Virus record (IMG/VR): IMGVR_UViG_3300005529_000041
Coordinates: 1 to 60,778 of that record
Length of the DNA stretch: 60,778 nucleotides
From: a virus
Strand: one strand, 5' to 3'
Shown here: positions 6,756-14,282 of the stretch, in pieces
How positions within the stretch are numbered: position 1 is the stretch's first letter
How the letters are laid out: each line of letters begins with the position of its first letter
Made by a program: the position numbers and the translations under genes
The notes under the pieces: generated by a model
Told to the model about the DNA's origin: nothing
Database searches by the model: none
The model's input: only the letters and a program-made list of their open reading frames with translations

Positions 6756-7384
6756 GCGGCCTGCCTCCTGATCTCGTAGCGCTCACTGAGCTGGGCGATC
6801 TTGGCGTCAAGCTCAGTAAGGAAGTCCGCGACGTGCTTCTCCAACTCTGTAATCAGCTTGTCGTCGCGCGGGACGCGCTGGACGAACAGGCTCATGCTCT
6901 CAGGGAGGCGCGGGTCAAAGCTCACGAAGTCGCACCACTTGCGCTCAGTGCAGGCGATCTGCCACTGCATCTGCAGCAGGTATTTGTTGGGGATGGTCTG
7001 CCCCAGCAGAACCTCGATGTGCCCTGACGTGTTCGGGCACTTGAGCTCGACGAGACCATCATCTCCAATCATGCCGTCAGGCGAGGCGCCGCTCATGACA
7101 ATGCGCGGATGCGGGATGAAGCCGACCTCGACAACCTCCGCGTCTTTGTGGAAGGCATAGGCGGCCCTGGCCTGCTCCTCCGTCTCAGTGCCCCAGTTCA
7201 TCGCGGCATTGACGTACTTCTCAGCGGCTACCCCAGTCAGCCTCTCGGCGATCAGCTCGCCCATGTAGGTGGCGCGCGATGCGCCCCAACCCGTTTTGGT
7301 CTTGGCAACCACATCAGCCACGCGCGAAGCCGTGACGCGACCGAGACGCGCAGCGAACCATTCATCTGTGCGCTGGATGCTCAT
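6752..7384 (-). CDS. YqaJ-family viral recombinase exonuclease
   Basis: A 210-residue lambda-exonuclease-fold nuclease. Seen are RTDEWFAARLGRVTASRVAD at the N-terminus, GTETEEQARAAY, the acidic metal site SPDGMIGDDGLVELKCPN (D, then E-x-K), and LLQMQWQIACTERKWCDFVS. These are the ordered motifs of the PD-(D/E)xK YqaJ family, which digests one strand of double-stranded ends for single-strand annealing. It overlaps the ERF gene by 4 bp, so the two form a Red-like recombination pair. Confidence 0.93.
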   Translation of the reverse strand: MSIQRTDEWFAARLGRVTASRVADVVAKTKTGWGASRATYMGELIAERLTGVAAEKYVNAAMNWGTETEEQARAAYAFHKDAEVVEVGFIPHPRIVMSGASPDGMIGDDGLVELKCPNTSGHIEVLLGQTIPNKYLLQMQWQIACTERKWCDFVSFDPRLPESMSLFVQRVPRDDKLITELEKHVADFLTELDAKIAQLSERYEIRRQAA

Positions 7385-8157
7385 GTCCTTGCCTTCTTCT
7401 GTAGGGCGGCGACGGCGCGATCGAATGCGGCGGCTGGCAAGTCCTCCAACTTCGCCACTTTGAAGTAGGCGCAGAACCGGCCGATGTCGGAGTTGGTGTC
7501 GACGATGAGCGAGCGGATCTGGGTGATCTGCTCTTCGCTCACGACAGCAGCGCCAGCCCGCTTGCCGTCATCATCCTCGCCGCGAGACGTGAGGTTGAGT
7601 AGCGCTGCGGCCGTGTAGCGCTTGCCGTAGGCTGTGCTCGAGCCCACAGCCTGGACGGCATTCTTGCTACCGCTGGTGTCGATCGGCAGGTGCATCGTGG
7701 TATCTTCGGAATGCCCGTCGCGATGGCTCAGGATGCCTGTAACGGTGATCTTGTCGGCGTCCCGCCCAGTGCGGAAGCTCAGCGCGAAGCCGTGCTTTGC
7801 GAGGACCGGCTTGATGGCTTCGTTGATGTCTTCCCAGAGCGCGTAGGTCTGAGCCTTGTTGCCCTTGCCGATCTCGATCTTGCCGCGCTCGGCGATCACG
7901 GGAAGTTCTGTCTGCATCTCGGCGAGCGCCGACGTATAGGCAGCCTTGGCGCGCTGTGCCATGACGCGCTCCTGCATTGCCAGCAGGCGTTCCAGCTTGT
8001 CGATGTCGGCCGCCGGATTGAGCGCCACACGCTCGATCACCTGGATCAGAGCGGCGCCCTCTTGCAACGGAGCTGGCGCCTCGGCCTTGAGCTTGGCGAC
8101 GGCCTTGCCCTTCCGAGCATGGACCTCGCCCTCGATCACTTGCGCTGCTTCGCTCAT
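7381..8157 (-). CDS. erf: ERF-family single-strand annealing protein
   Basis: A 258-residue protein. The region from about residue 60 (LLAMQERVMAQRAKAAYTSA) through LPVIAERGKIEIGKGN, YALWEDINEAIKPVLAKHG and VQAVGSSTAYGKRYTAAALL carries the ERF core motifs. ERF proteins anneal complementary single strands, in P22 to circularise the incoming genome. The C-terminus (QITQIRSLIVDTNSDIGRFC) looks like a small helical binding domain. Partner of the adjacent YqaJ exonuclease. Confidence 0.92.
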   Translation of the reverse strand: MSEAAQVIEGEVHARKGKAVAKLKAEAPAPLQEGAALIQVIERVALNPAADIDKLERLLAMQERVMAQRAKAAYTSALAEMQTELPVIAERGKIEIGKGNKAQTYALWEDINEAIKPVLAKHGFALSFRTGRDADKITVTGILSHRDGHSEDTTMHLPIDTSGSKNAVQAVGSSTAYGKRYTAAALLNLTSRGEDDDGKRAGAAVVSEEQITQIRSLIVDTNSDIGRFCAYFKVAKLEDLPAAAFDRAVAALQKKART

Positions 8158-8372
8158 CGTCCAACTCCTTCCAACAGCTTGCGCAGAAACTTCGCCGCCT
8201 CATCTGCTCCGCCTCTGTCTGCGATCACCTTGACGTGCTCTCTGATGATGCCCTGACTGCGGAGGATGACGACGGAGTCGCGGAATTTGGTCATGATGGC
8301 ATCATGGGGCGTCTCGCGCTTGCGCGCGGCCCTGATGATGCGGCCCTCGTCAATGGCGATGACGTTGGTCAT
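8154..8372 (-). CDS. Hypothetical protein, 72 aa
   Basis: ATG 8372 overlaps the upstream stop as ATGA, and the stop overlaps erf the same way. The product is a charged alpha/beta protein (MTNVIAIDEGRIIRAARKRE...). The tight coupling suggests an accessory of the recombination pair, but the family is not recognised. Confidence 0.5.
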   Translation of the reverse strand: MTNVIAIDEGRIIRAARKRETPHDAIMTKFRDSVVILRSQGIIREHVKVIADRGGADEAAKFLRKLLEGVGR

Positions 8373-8599
8373 GCGGGCCAGCCTTGCAGATACTTGATCC
8401 AGTCGGCCTCCCGCCATACGTCCTCACCGCCAAGGCGCAACCTCACATCGCAGATGTGCGATTGGTTCGCCTCCGCAATGAGCCTGTCTAGGCTCTGTGC
8501 AGCCAGCTCGGTCAAAGATCGGCGCGGAAGGAACCAACCATGCTCGCCTTGGGTTGGTAGTGCGTCCGTCTTCTCAGTTCCGCCGATCAGCTCGCTCAC
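8369..8599 (-). CDS. Hypothetical protein, 76 aa
   Basis: A GTG start at 8599 forms a GTGA overlap with the preceding gene. The product ends in a compact segment (DVRLRLGGEDVWREADWIKY). No motif of known function. Confidence 0.5.
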   Translation of the reverse strand: MSELIGGTEKTDALPTQGEHGWFLPRRSLTELAAQSLDRLIAEANQSHICDVRLRLGGEDVWREADWIKYLQGWPA

Positions 8600-8796
8600 G
8601 ACGCCTTCTCCATCTCCAGCCCATGCTTCCTCGCCGCCTCTTCCGTGAGAGGCATCGCCGCATAGTTCGAATTGCTCTCGAATTCCTCCATCATCTCCGC
8701 GTAGGCGATACGCAAAGCGTCCTTTTCATCCTGGGCTTCGACAACCCGCTTGGAGTTGCTGAACCCGCTATCGTAGAAGATGATGAACTTGGGCAT
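8596..8796 (-). CDS. Hypothetical protein, 66 aa
   Basis: ATG 8796 has a GAGGAAG box 5 nt upstream. The product begins with a ferredoxin-like beta strand (MPKFIIFYDSGFSNSKRVVE) followed by two helices, a pattern of small phage proteins of unknown role. It ends in a GTGA overlap. Confidence 0.5.
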   Translation of the reverse strand: MPKFIIFYDSGFSNSKRVVEAQDEKDALRIAYAEMMEEFESNSNYAAMPLTEEAARKHGLEMEKAS

Positions 8797-8806
8797 ATGG
8801 ACTTCC

Positions 8807-9052
8807 TCAACTATTGAGAGCCGCAGCAATCTTTACGGCATAGGGGTGCGGCGTTAAATCCGGTGCTCTGGGGCCATATCCTGTCCGGCGACAACCGCCA
8901 CACGGAAGCTTTTCGACATGAATGTAGTCGTAGTTTTTGTGTCGATGATGCGCCACCGTGATCTTATGCCCATCCTCGCTAACTAGGCGATGGGCATAGC
9001 CCGTCTCTTCCAGCCCATGAGATACTGGCACTACTTCTATTTTCCACAGCAT
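8807..9052 (-). CDS. Hypothetical protein, 81 aa
   Basis: The ATG at 9052 directly abuts the stop of the small membrane gene upstream. The N-terminal part reads as beta strands (MLWKIEVVPVSHGLEETGYA). A CGGC pair and several histidines (AHHRHKNYDYIHVEKL) suggest metal binding. Function unknown. Confidence 0.5.
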   Translation of the reverse strand: MLWKIEVVPVSHGLEETGYAHRLVSEDGHKITVAHHRHKNYDYIHVEKLPCGGCRRTGYGPRAPDLTPHPYAVKIAAALNS

Positions 9053-9166
9053 CTAATGCAGCCTCCCCGTTGCCAGAACGAAGCACAAAGCTCCAAAGAT
9101 CGGCCCGATCATGCACAGCGCCGTGATCTGAGCCACAATCCACCAGAACTGCTGATTGTCGTCCAT
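9053..9166 (-). CDS. 37-aa single-pass membrane peptide
   Basis: MDDNQQFWW is followed by one hydrophobic helix (IVAQITALCMIGPIFGALCF) and a short tail. It lies flush against the next gene. It is one of several single-helix microproteins in this operon. Confidence 0.55.
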   Translation of the reverse strand: MDDNQQFWWIVAQITALCMIGPIFGALCFVLATGRLH

Positions 9167-9192
9167 TGTCTGTGTCCCTAGTGTTTTGAGTT

Positions 9193-9237
9193 GGCGGCCG
9201 GACTCCCCCAAGTGCCCCTCTGAGAAGCCCGGCCGCC
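9193..9237 (-). repeat. Inverted repeat in the 149-bp gap between operon genes
   Basis: GGCGGCCGG (9193-9201) and CCGGCCGCC (9229-9237) can form a 9-bp GC-only stem with a 27-nt loop and no T run. It fills part of the only sizeable gene-free gap in the PL operon (9167-9315). It may slow or stabilise the transcript. Nothing else is seen in the gap. Confidence 0.4.
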
Positions 9238-9315
9238 CCGTTGTGCGCTAGCGGAGACCAACCCCCGCATCTGGGTCTGCGACGCCACGCACTTCGGCCC
9301 CCCGCTCGGCCGAAC

Positions 9316-9992
<677 letters not shown>

Positions 9993-9996
<4 letters not shown>

Positions 9997-10289
9997 CTGC
10001 TCCAAGGGGCTTTCTCCCAGCGCTCGATTGCTTCCGGCGTGCATTCGGCGACACAGGTGATGTCGCGAAGCTCGATATTTGCGGCGGGGCCGATGCGCGC
10101 CCCATCGATTGGGCCGTTGCTGGCGAGGCCGAGGAAACCCTTCTGGTTGGCCGGCCAGTAGATGCAATTCCTGGCGCTTCGCAGCTTGATTGTCGCACCG
10201 TCCGTCTCGGTCGCGTAGCCGAAGAACACGCCGCGATGCTGCGTCGTTACGAGCACCGCCTTCTCTTTCCCGTTGGGTTTACTTGCCAT
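9993..10289 (-). CDS. DUF6948-like phage protein
   Basis: A 98-residue protein starting MASKPNGKEKAVLVTTQHRG, with a small beta domain (GVFFGYATETDGATIKLRSA, then NIELRDITCVAECTPEAIER). The sequence matches my memory of the DUF6948 family, usually placed directly before Gly-rich DUF7666-like genes as here. Function unknown. It overlaps both neighbours. Confidence 0.65.
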
Positions 10290-10510
10290 TACGCAATCCT
10301 TTCTTGCTGCCGATGAATTGATGGGACTGACGCCACTACTTTCTGTTTCTTCTTCCCGCCTTCGCGATAAATCCGGTAGCCGGCCTCGCTCAAGAGCCGC
10401 TCAATGATGAGGGCGGCATGGTCGGGGTTGCAGGCTCTGGCCTCGGCTCTTGCATAGGCGCGCGAAAGCTCCAGAATCATGCGGGCGCGGGCTTGTGGAT
10501 TCGGAGCCAT
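10289..10510 (-). CDS. Hypothetical protein, 73 aa
   Basis: The stop TAA shares a base with the next ATG (TAATG). The product is helical and alanine- and arginine-rich (ARARMILELSRAYARAEARA), with a basic KKKQK tail, so nucleic-acid binding is possible. The family is not recognised. Confidence 0.5.
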   Translation of the reverse strand: MAPNPQARARMILELSRAYARAEARACNPDHAALIIERLLSEAGYRIYREGGKKKQKVVASVPSIHRQQERIA

Positions 10511-10511
10511 G

Positions 10512-10607
10512 TCAGAAAATCCCGTTGGGAAAGAGCGAGGAGCCGAAGGCCATGATGCCGATTGCCCAGAGAGCCAGCGCTAGGCCGCATAGAAGGGTGC
10601 GGATCAT
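10512..10607 (-). CDS. 31-aa single-pass membrane peptide
   Basis: One hydrophobic helix (LLCGLALALWAIGIMAFGSS) spans most of the product. The ATG overlaps the stop of the first operon gene (ATGA), and the stop lies 1 nt before the next start. Third microprotein of this type in the operon. Confidence 0.55.
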   Translation of the reverse strand: MIRTLLCGLALALWAIGIMAFGSSLFPNGIF

Positions 10608-10684
10608 TGCGCCGGCCACTCGTCCAGGCCCTCGTCGTCGGTGAAGGTCGAGGCCGAGGATTGAACCCGCACAATGCTATTCAT
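10604..10684 (-). CDS. 26-aa leader-proximal peptide
   Basis: The first ORF of the PL transcript, with a strong GGAGGGACGG box before ATG 10684. It encodes MNSIVRVQSSASTFTDDEGL and six more residues. It is coupled to the next gene by ATGA. It may be a real microprotein or a leader peptide that brings ribosomes past the leader stem. Confidence 0.5.
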   Translation of the reverse strand: MNSIVRVQSSASTFTDDEGLDEWPAQ

Positions 10685-10708
10685 CCGTCCCTCCGTGCAA
10701 TCCGGTGA

Positions 10709-10802
10709 TCACCGAGGCGGTGAGATCGAGGGAGACGATCGCCGCTGTCGTCGTGGCGGGTTGGGGAGCGTCAGAACGAGCAGACGGCCACCGCCTCGGT
10801 GA
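10709..10802 (-). promoter_or_regulatory. Long-range stem in the PL leader
   Basis: TCACCGAGGCGGTG (10709-10722) is the exact reverse complement of CACCGCCTCGGTGA (10789-10802), a 14-bp perfect stem enclosing 66 nt. In the leftward transcript one arm lies within a few bases of the predicted +1 (about 10804) and the other ends 24 nt before the first start codon, so the whole leader would be clamped. It could protect the 5' end, act as an antitermination element or control translation. Confidence 0.6.
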
Positions 10803-10810
10803 CAGGAGGG

Positions 10811-10839
10811 ATATTGCGCTTATCGCAATTTCAGGTCAA
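10811..10839 (-). promoter_or_regulatory. PL: Leftward early promoter PL
   Basis: Read on the minus strand, TTGACC (10834-10839) and CAATAT (10811-10816) are separated by exactly 17 nt. The spacer contains operator OL1, starting 5 nt after the -35. It faces the 27-gene leftward operon. The same spacing and operator position recur at PR. Confidence 0.75.
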
Positions 10840-10876
10840 GCACGAACTTGCGACTTTCGCAATTATGTTTGCGCAA
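10814..10876. promoter_or_regulatory. Left operators OL1, OL2 and a compact third site
   Basis: TTGCGCTTATCGCAA (10814-10828) and TTGCGACTTTCGCAA (10848-10862) are perfect TTGCG-N5-CGCAA palindromes 34 bp apart. TTGCGCAA (10869-10876) carries the two half-sites without a spacer. They overlap and lie upstream of PL and are the likely binding sites of the adjacent repressor and Cro-like protein. Confidence 0.75.
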
Positions 10877-10916
10877 TGCGGGCCCACGTGACAAAATGGC
10901 CACGGGGAAAGCTGGC

Positions 10917-11636
10917 CTAGAAGCTGGTGGGCGTGAAAAACCCGACGACGACGCCGCGGAGCTCGACCTTCTCTTCGGGATCGGTGGAGGGGTATGGAAT
11001 GGCTGCCGTATCAGTCCCCTTGCCATTCAGGGGGCGCAATTCGATCTTGCCGCGGGAGATGTGGACGGTGCGGAGCGTGTCCTCGTAGACGCTTCCCCGC
11101 GTGCGCCGCACATGCACGGTGTCGTTGGCGCGCGGATGCTGACGAATGTCGCCGAAGCGGACGCAGATGACATAGCGGCCGTCAGCCTCGATCTTGCAGG
11201 CGTATTGATGCATCCCTCCAAGGCGTGGATCGTATGAAGGCGGGACGCGTTCTGCTAATGCCACGGATGCCCCCAACTCTCGCCATACGCTCGGCGCTAT
11301 AATTGCCTCGATCTTGACGCGGGGAGGCATTGTCTCCTCTTCCCCCAAGGAACTGCTCGGGGCCCTGCGTCTGTTGTTGCTCTCTGCTCGCGGCCCGAAT
11401 AGCTGAATAACTTCAGCAGGCACTTCAGTCTCAAGGTAGGCTGCGATGGCTCGCACCTCCTCGAGTTGGATGCGGCGCTGGTTCTTCATCATACGCGATA
11501 CCTGTGATGGATTCCTGCCGAGAGCGGCAGCCAGCCCCGCTTGGTTGTACTCCTTCCCTCTCTTCTTCACGCAATCATGAAGCCACTTCATCAGCTCGGG
11601 CGGATTGCCCGCTGACCCCCTCCGCCGCTTTGCCAT
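10917..11636 (-). CDS. cI: CI-like phage repressor
   Basis: A 239-residue repressor. The N-terminal helix-turn-helix is at about residues 30-56 (NQAGLAAALGRNPSQVSRMM). The C-terminal half reads as a LexA/CI-like beta domain (HQYACKIEADGRYVICVRFG, then the end RGVVVGFFTPTSF). I do not see the usual catalytic Ser (G-x-S-M) or the following Lys, so self-cleavage is doubtful. It lies between PL and PR, divergent from the Cro-like gene. It probably holds the lysogenic state. Confidence 0.85.
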   Translation of the reverse strand: MAKRRRGSAGNPPELMKWLHDCVKKRGKEYNQAGLAAALGRNPSQVSRMMKNQRRIQLEEVRAIAAYLETEVPAEVIQLFGPRAESNNRRRAPSSSLGEEETMPPRVKIEAIIAPSVWRELGASVALAERVPPSYDPRLGGMHQYACKIEADGRYVICVRFGDIRQHPRANDTVHVRRTRGSVYEDTLRTVHISRGKIELRPLNGKGTDTAAIPYPSTDPEEKVELRGVVVGFFTPTSF

Positions 11637-11706
11637 GGCGCGCTGCCCCCAACCTTGATCACGGGGGTCCTATACGCGACACGGTGAGACATACAATGCC
11701 GCAACC

Positions 11707-11776
11707 GTGGGAAAACCGCAACTAGAGCGTTGCGATTATCCCAAAGTAGCTTGACAGCAACTTGCGGTTTCTGCAA
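11707..11776. promoter_or_regulatory. Right operators OR1-OR3
   Basis: Three relatives of the OL palindrome lie between the divergent genes: TTGCGGTTTCTGCAA (11762-11776), TTGCGATTATCCCAA (11730-11744) and a weaker GTGGGAAAACCGCAA (11707-11721). Centres are 32 and 23 bp apart. The first lies in the PR spacer; the others would control the leftward repressor promoter. Graded similarity to the consensus suggests graded affinity, as in lambdoid switches. Confidence 0.65.
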
Positions 11777-11779
11777 CAT
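11751..11779 (+). promoter_or_regulatory. PR: Rightward early promoter PR
   Basis: TTGACA (11751-11756) and CAACAT (11774-11779) are 17 nt apart, with OR1 beginning 5 nt after the -35 exactly as at PL. The predicted +1 falls at about 11786-11787, on or next to the ATG of the Cro-like gene, and there is no ribosome-binding site. The message is therefore likely to be leaderless. Confidence 0.7.
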
Positions 11780-11786
11780 TGCCTGC

Positions 11787-12053
11787 ATGAGCGAGCGGAA
11801 ATACCTCGACCCTGCCTACAGCCTCATCAAGGCAGCCGCAGAGAACGGTTCTCTTGGGAGGGGCATCGACGCGGTGGCGGAAATCGTCGGGCGAAACCGG
11901 ACCAACGTCTACCGTTGGATGATCCCAACGGAGCGCGGCGGAACGGGTGGCCTCATTCCCACTGCCGCGCGGCGCAAGCTCCACGAACACGCTCGCCAGC
12001 ATCGCGGGCCAGCTTGGCTCCAGAGCTTCTTTGGTGAGGCTATAGCGGCGTAA
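11787..12053 (+). CDS. Cro/YdaS-like HTH regulator
   Basis: An 88-residue protein. Residues 24-58 (RGIDAVAEIVGRNRTNVYRW, then the G-G-L-I-P signature) match YdaS/Cro-type helix-turn-helix proteins. ATG 11787 is chosen because it fits PR and lies beyond the operator; the longer frame from 11730 would run through it. First gene of the rightward transcript and the likely Cro counterpart of the repressor. Confidence 0.85.
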   Translation: MSERKYLDPAYSLIKAAAENGSLGRGIDAVAEIVGRNRTNVYRWMIPTERGGTGGLIPTAARRKLHEHARQHRGPAWLQSFFGEAIAA

Positions 12054-12054
12054 C

Positions 12055-12106
12055 ACCTTGGATTTCCGACGCATTACTATCTTACGTTGCAGATAGTAAC
12101 CAAGGT
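12055..12106 (+). terminator. Strong hairpin after the Cro-like gene
   Basis: TTACTATCT (12074-12082) pairs perfectly with AGATAGTAA (12091-12099) around an 8-nt loop. ACCTTGG (12055-12061) pairs with CCAAGGT (12100-12106) outside it, leaving a 12-nt bulge on the 5' side. The stem begins 2 nt after the cro stop. No T tract follows, so it may be a regulated or factor-dependent terminator, or an RNA-processing site, rather than an intrinsic terminator. Confidence 0.55.
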
Positions 12107-12472
12107 TAGCGTCAAAATCCAGTCAAGTTTCGTTCCTGTTGCGTTGCTGTTCCATCACGTCTGCGTGAAGTTGCGTCGCACACCAAGCATCAGCGTTCTG
12201 CGCGTCACCCTCGCAGCATCGGCGGGATGCCGAACCGACGTCCATCCCGCCGCTCTATAGCGAGGCTCGGGAAGCGGCTCCCAGCCGGGCCGAGGCTCTG
12301 CAGAGCCAAAGCCCTTGGCGCGCAGAACACTGGTGCTCGTGGTCCGTGTGGGGTGGGCGGCCGGGACGCCCTAACGAACGACCCCACATGGCGCGAGGCG
12401 ACCGGCGCGCGCCAAGGCATCAGTTCCAGTTGCGTCCTTGAGTTTTCCAACTCCACTGAGGGAAGCAAGGCC
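12107..12472. other. Gap between the Cro-like gene and gcrA
   Basis: About 365 bp with no convincing gene. On the + strand one frame is open from about 12169 to a TGA at 12437-12439 (reading ...PLYSEAREAAPSRAEALQSQ...) but lacks an ATG, GTG or TTG near its beginning. It could be a relic or a gene with a rare start. The gcrA frame is also open back to 12227, but that extension lacks coding character. Confidence 0.35.
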
Positions 12473-13045
12473 GTGAGCTGGACACCAGAGCGCGTCGAGA
12501 CGCTGAAAAAGCTTTGGGCTGACGGCCTCAGCTGCTCTCAGATCGCAATGCGAATGAGTTGCAGAGAGCACCATGTCACGCGCAACGGAGTGATCGGCAA
12601 GGTGCATCGCCTGGGGCTTGCTGGTCGCGTCACCCTGCAGCGCAAGACATACAAAGCCTGTCGTGGCTCTGGCAAGCGGACGCAAAAACCGCCGCGGCCA
12701 TCGCGATTTGTCTTTGGACATGCGCAACTTGCGATGGCCATGGGCAAGGCCATTGCCGCAGAGCGCGAGGCCATCCAAGCCGGCCCCGATCTCGACGTGC
12801 CCGAGCACGAGCGCGTCCATCTCCTGGACCTGGATCGCCACCACTGCCGCTGGCCGTACGGGGACGGCCCTTACACCTTCTGCGGCAAGCACAGGATTCC
12901 CGGCAGTTCCTATTGCGAGTTCCACGCGGCTCGCTCAGCGGCGGCCGTCCAGCCAAGGCGCACCACCGACCTCACCCAGATCGGCAAGCCTCTCAAGATC
13001 AGGACCATGCTGCCGCTCTCCGCCTTCGACAAGGAGCTTGCGTGA
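12473..13045 (+). CDS. gcrA: GcrA-family cell-cycle regulator
   Basis: A 190-residue protein from GTG 12473. The N-terminal GcrA helix-turn-helix is clear (SWTPERVETLKKLWADGLSC, then VIGKVHRLGLAGR), with a few extra residues (MSCREHH) between its helices. The C-terminus carries the family's cysteine/histidine motif (CRWPYGDGPYTFCGKH, then YCEFHAARS). GcrA is an alphaproteobacterial sigma70 cofactor that reads methylated DNA. A phage copy could redirect host transcription or replication timing. It is coupled to the next gene by TGATG. Confidence 0.93.
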   Translation: MSWTPERVETLKKLWADGLSCSQIAMRMSCREHHVTRNGVIGKVHRLGLAGRVTLQRKTYKACRGSGKRTQKPPRPSRFVFGHAQLAMAMGKAIAAEREAIQAGPDLDVPEHERVHLLDLDRHHCRWPYGDGPYTFCGKHRIPGSSYCEFHAARSAAAVQPRRTTDLTQIGKPLKIRTMLPLSAFDKELA

Positions 13046-13272
13046 TGTCGCGCTTACCTTCGAAAAAACCGCGCGTCCTTGAACTTCACGATGCTGGCCT
13101 GAGCAATCCGCAAATCGCAGAGCGTCTTGGATGCAGCCAAGCTTACATCCGAGCGACGCTGCAGCGTGCCAAATTTGGCGGCTCCAGGCCCATCGATCTC
13201 GTTCACGGTGGCCGGAAAAAACCCGCGAAGGGCAGGAAGCACCGCTGGCCGGAAAGAATGGAGATCGCGTGA
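13045..13272 (+). CDS. Small HTH DNA-binding protein, 75 aa
   Basis: Starts at ATG 13045, sharing a base with the gcrA stop. Residues 8-40 (KPRVLELHDAGLSNPQIAER, then GCSQAYIRATLQ) form a helix-turn-helix of the resolvase/GcrA type, followed by a very basic tail. It overlaps the next gene as GTGA. Probably an early regulator acting with gcrA. Confidence 0.7.
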   Translation: MSRLPSKKPRVLELHDAGLSNPQIAERLGCSQAYIRATLQRAKFGGSRPIDLVHGGRKKPAKGRKHRWPERMEIA

Positions 13273-14282
13273 GCGTCCAGCCCAAAGCCTCGAGGATGGA
13301 GCGCCAGGTCCGCAACCAGGCGCGCGGCCTGTTTTGGGTCAGCGTCCTGTTGCTCATCTCTTGCGCCACCATGACCGGGCTGTTCGGCTGGAGCCAGGGC
13401 CGCACCCTGATCGAGAAGGCCGTCTTCCTGATCGGCCTCGTGGGTGCCGACCTCGGGGGCGCCTATCTCATGTCCACATCCGGCACGTGCTCCGCCAACA
13501 AGGAGCGCGGAGCTGCGGCCGGCGCCGCCGTGTTCGCCATGCTCTGCATGGTCCTGACCTTCACCGGCATCATCGGGTTCCAGAGCGAGAACCGTGAGAG
13601 CCAGGCCCAGGCGAGAGAGCGGGCGGCCAAGGTGGCAGAGAGCTTCGTCGATTGGGCCAAGAACACCACTGGCGAAGCCATGGCGCTCGAGAAGGTCAAG
13701 GAAGCCAAGAGCAAGGAGAAGCCCACCGGGGTCGCGTCGGCCTTCGCACTCGGCGTCGAGAACGTCGGCAAGGCTGTGGAGAAGCAAATCTCCATGCTGC
13801 AATCCGGAGAGCTCGCCGCAGTGGGCGATGGGCAAGCCACAACGATTGCCCGCATCACGGGTTTGCGCGAGGCCGACGCCAGGAGCTGGGCCATCAGCGG
13901 CACGTCGGCAGCGTTGCTTGTCATCCAGTACGCTTGCCTTTGGTATTACGGTTTCCTGCGGCACCGGATCGAGCCTGCCGTCACGTCCCTCAATCACGGT
14001 CCGCGAGCTTCCGAAAACGGCCGACACTTTCCGGACAGTGTCAGGAAAGTCGCCAAGCCCGAGGCCAAGTTGGACATACAGCAGCTGGTGGCCGCAAACA
14101 TCGAACTCTGCAACGAAGAATTGGCGGCAAGGTGGGGGGTTTCGGAGAGCGAAGCCAGCAAGTGGCAGTCCGAATTCGCCCGCGAGGGTCTGATGCGCCG
14201 TGTTCAGCGCGGGCGCCGCAAGGTCGCCGTCGCCCCGCTGCGCCAGATCAACGGCAATGGAGCCCATCTCAGCAGTGCGTAG
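13269..14282 (+). CDS. Membrane protein with C-terminal HTH domain
   Basis: A 337-residue protein from GTG 13269 (GTGA overlap). Helices at about 21-40, 51-68 and 84-104 are hydrophobic, a charged linker follows, and a fourth hydrophobic helix lies near 207-228 (AALLVIQYACLWYYGFL). The C-terminus (residues about 262-310, NEELAARWGVSESEASKWQS) reads as a winged HTH with a basic end. Membrane-anchored regulators of this shape are known in bacteria, but I do not recognise the family. It lies between gcrA and dnaB, so tethering of phage DNA or replication to the membrane is possible. Confidence 0.7.
   Translation: MSVQPKASRMERQVRNQARGLFWVSVLLLISCATMTGLFGWSQGRTLIEKAVFLIGLVGADLGGAYLMSTSGTCSANKERGAAAGAAVFAMLCMVLTFTGIIGFQSENRESQAQARERAAKVAESFVDWAKNTTGEAMALEKVKEAKSKEKPTGVASAFALGVENVGKAVEKQISMLQSGELAAVGDGQATTIARITGLREADARSWAISGTSAALLVIQYACLWYYGFLRHRIEPAVTSLNHGPRASENGRHFPDSVRKVAKPEAKLDIQQLVAANIELCNEELAARWGVSESEASKWQSEFAREGLMRRVQRGRRKVAVAPLRQINGNGAHLSSA

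Noticed and set aside
12205-12468. 87-codon minus-strand frame between the Cro-like gene and gcrA
   Set aside because: Pro/Arg-rich shadow without a start signal; gene direction from PR onward is rightward.
12227-12472. N-terminal extension of GcrA from ATG 12227
   Set aside because: GcrA proteins begin at the SWTPERVE helix; the extension has no coding character, and GTG 12473 has a plausible ribosome-binding site.
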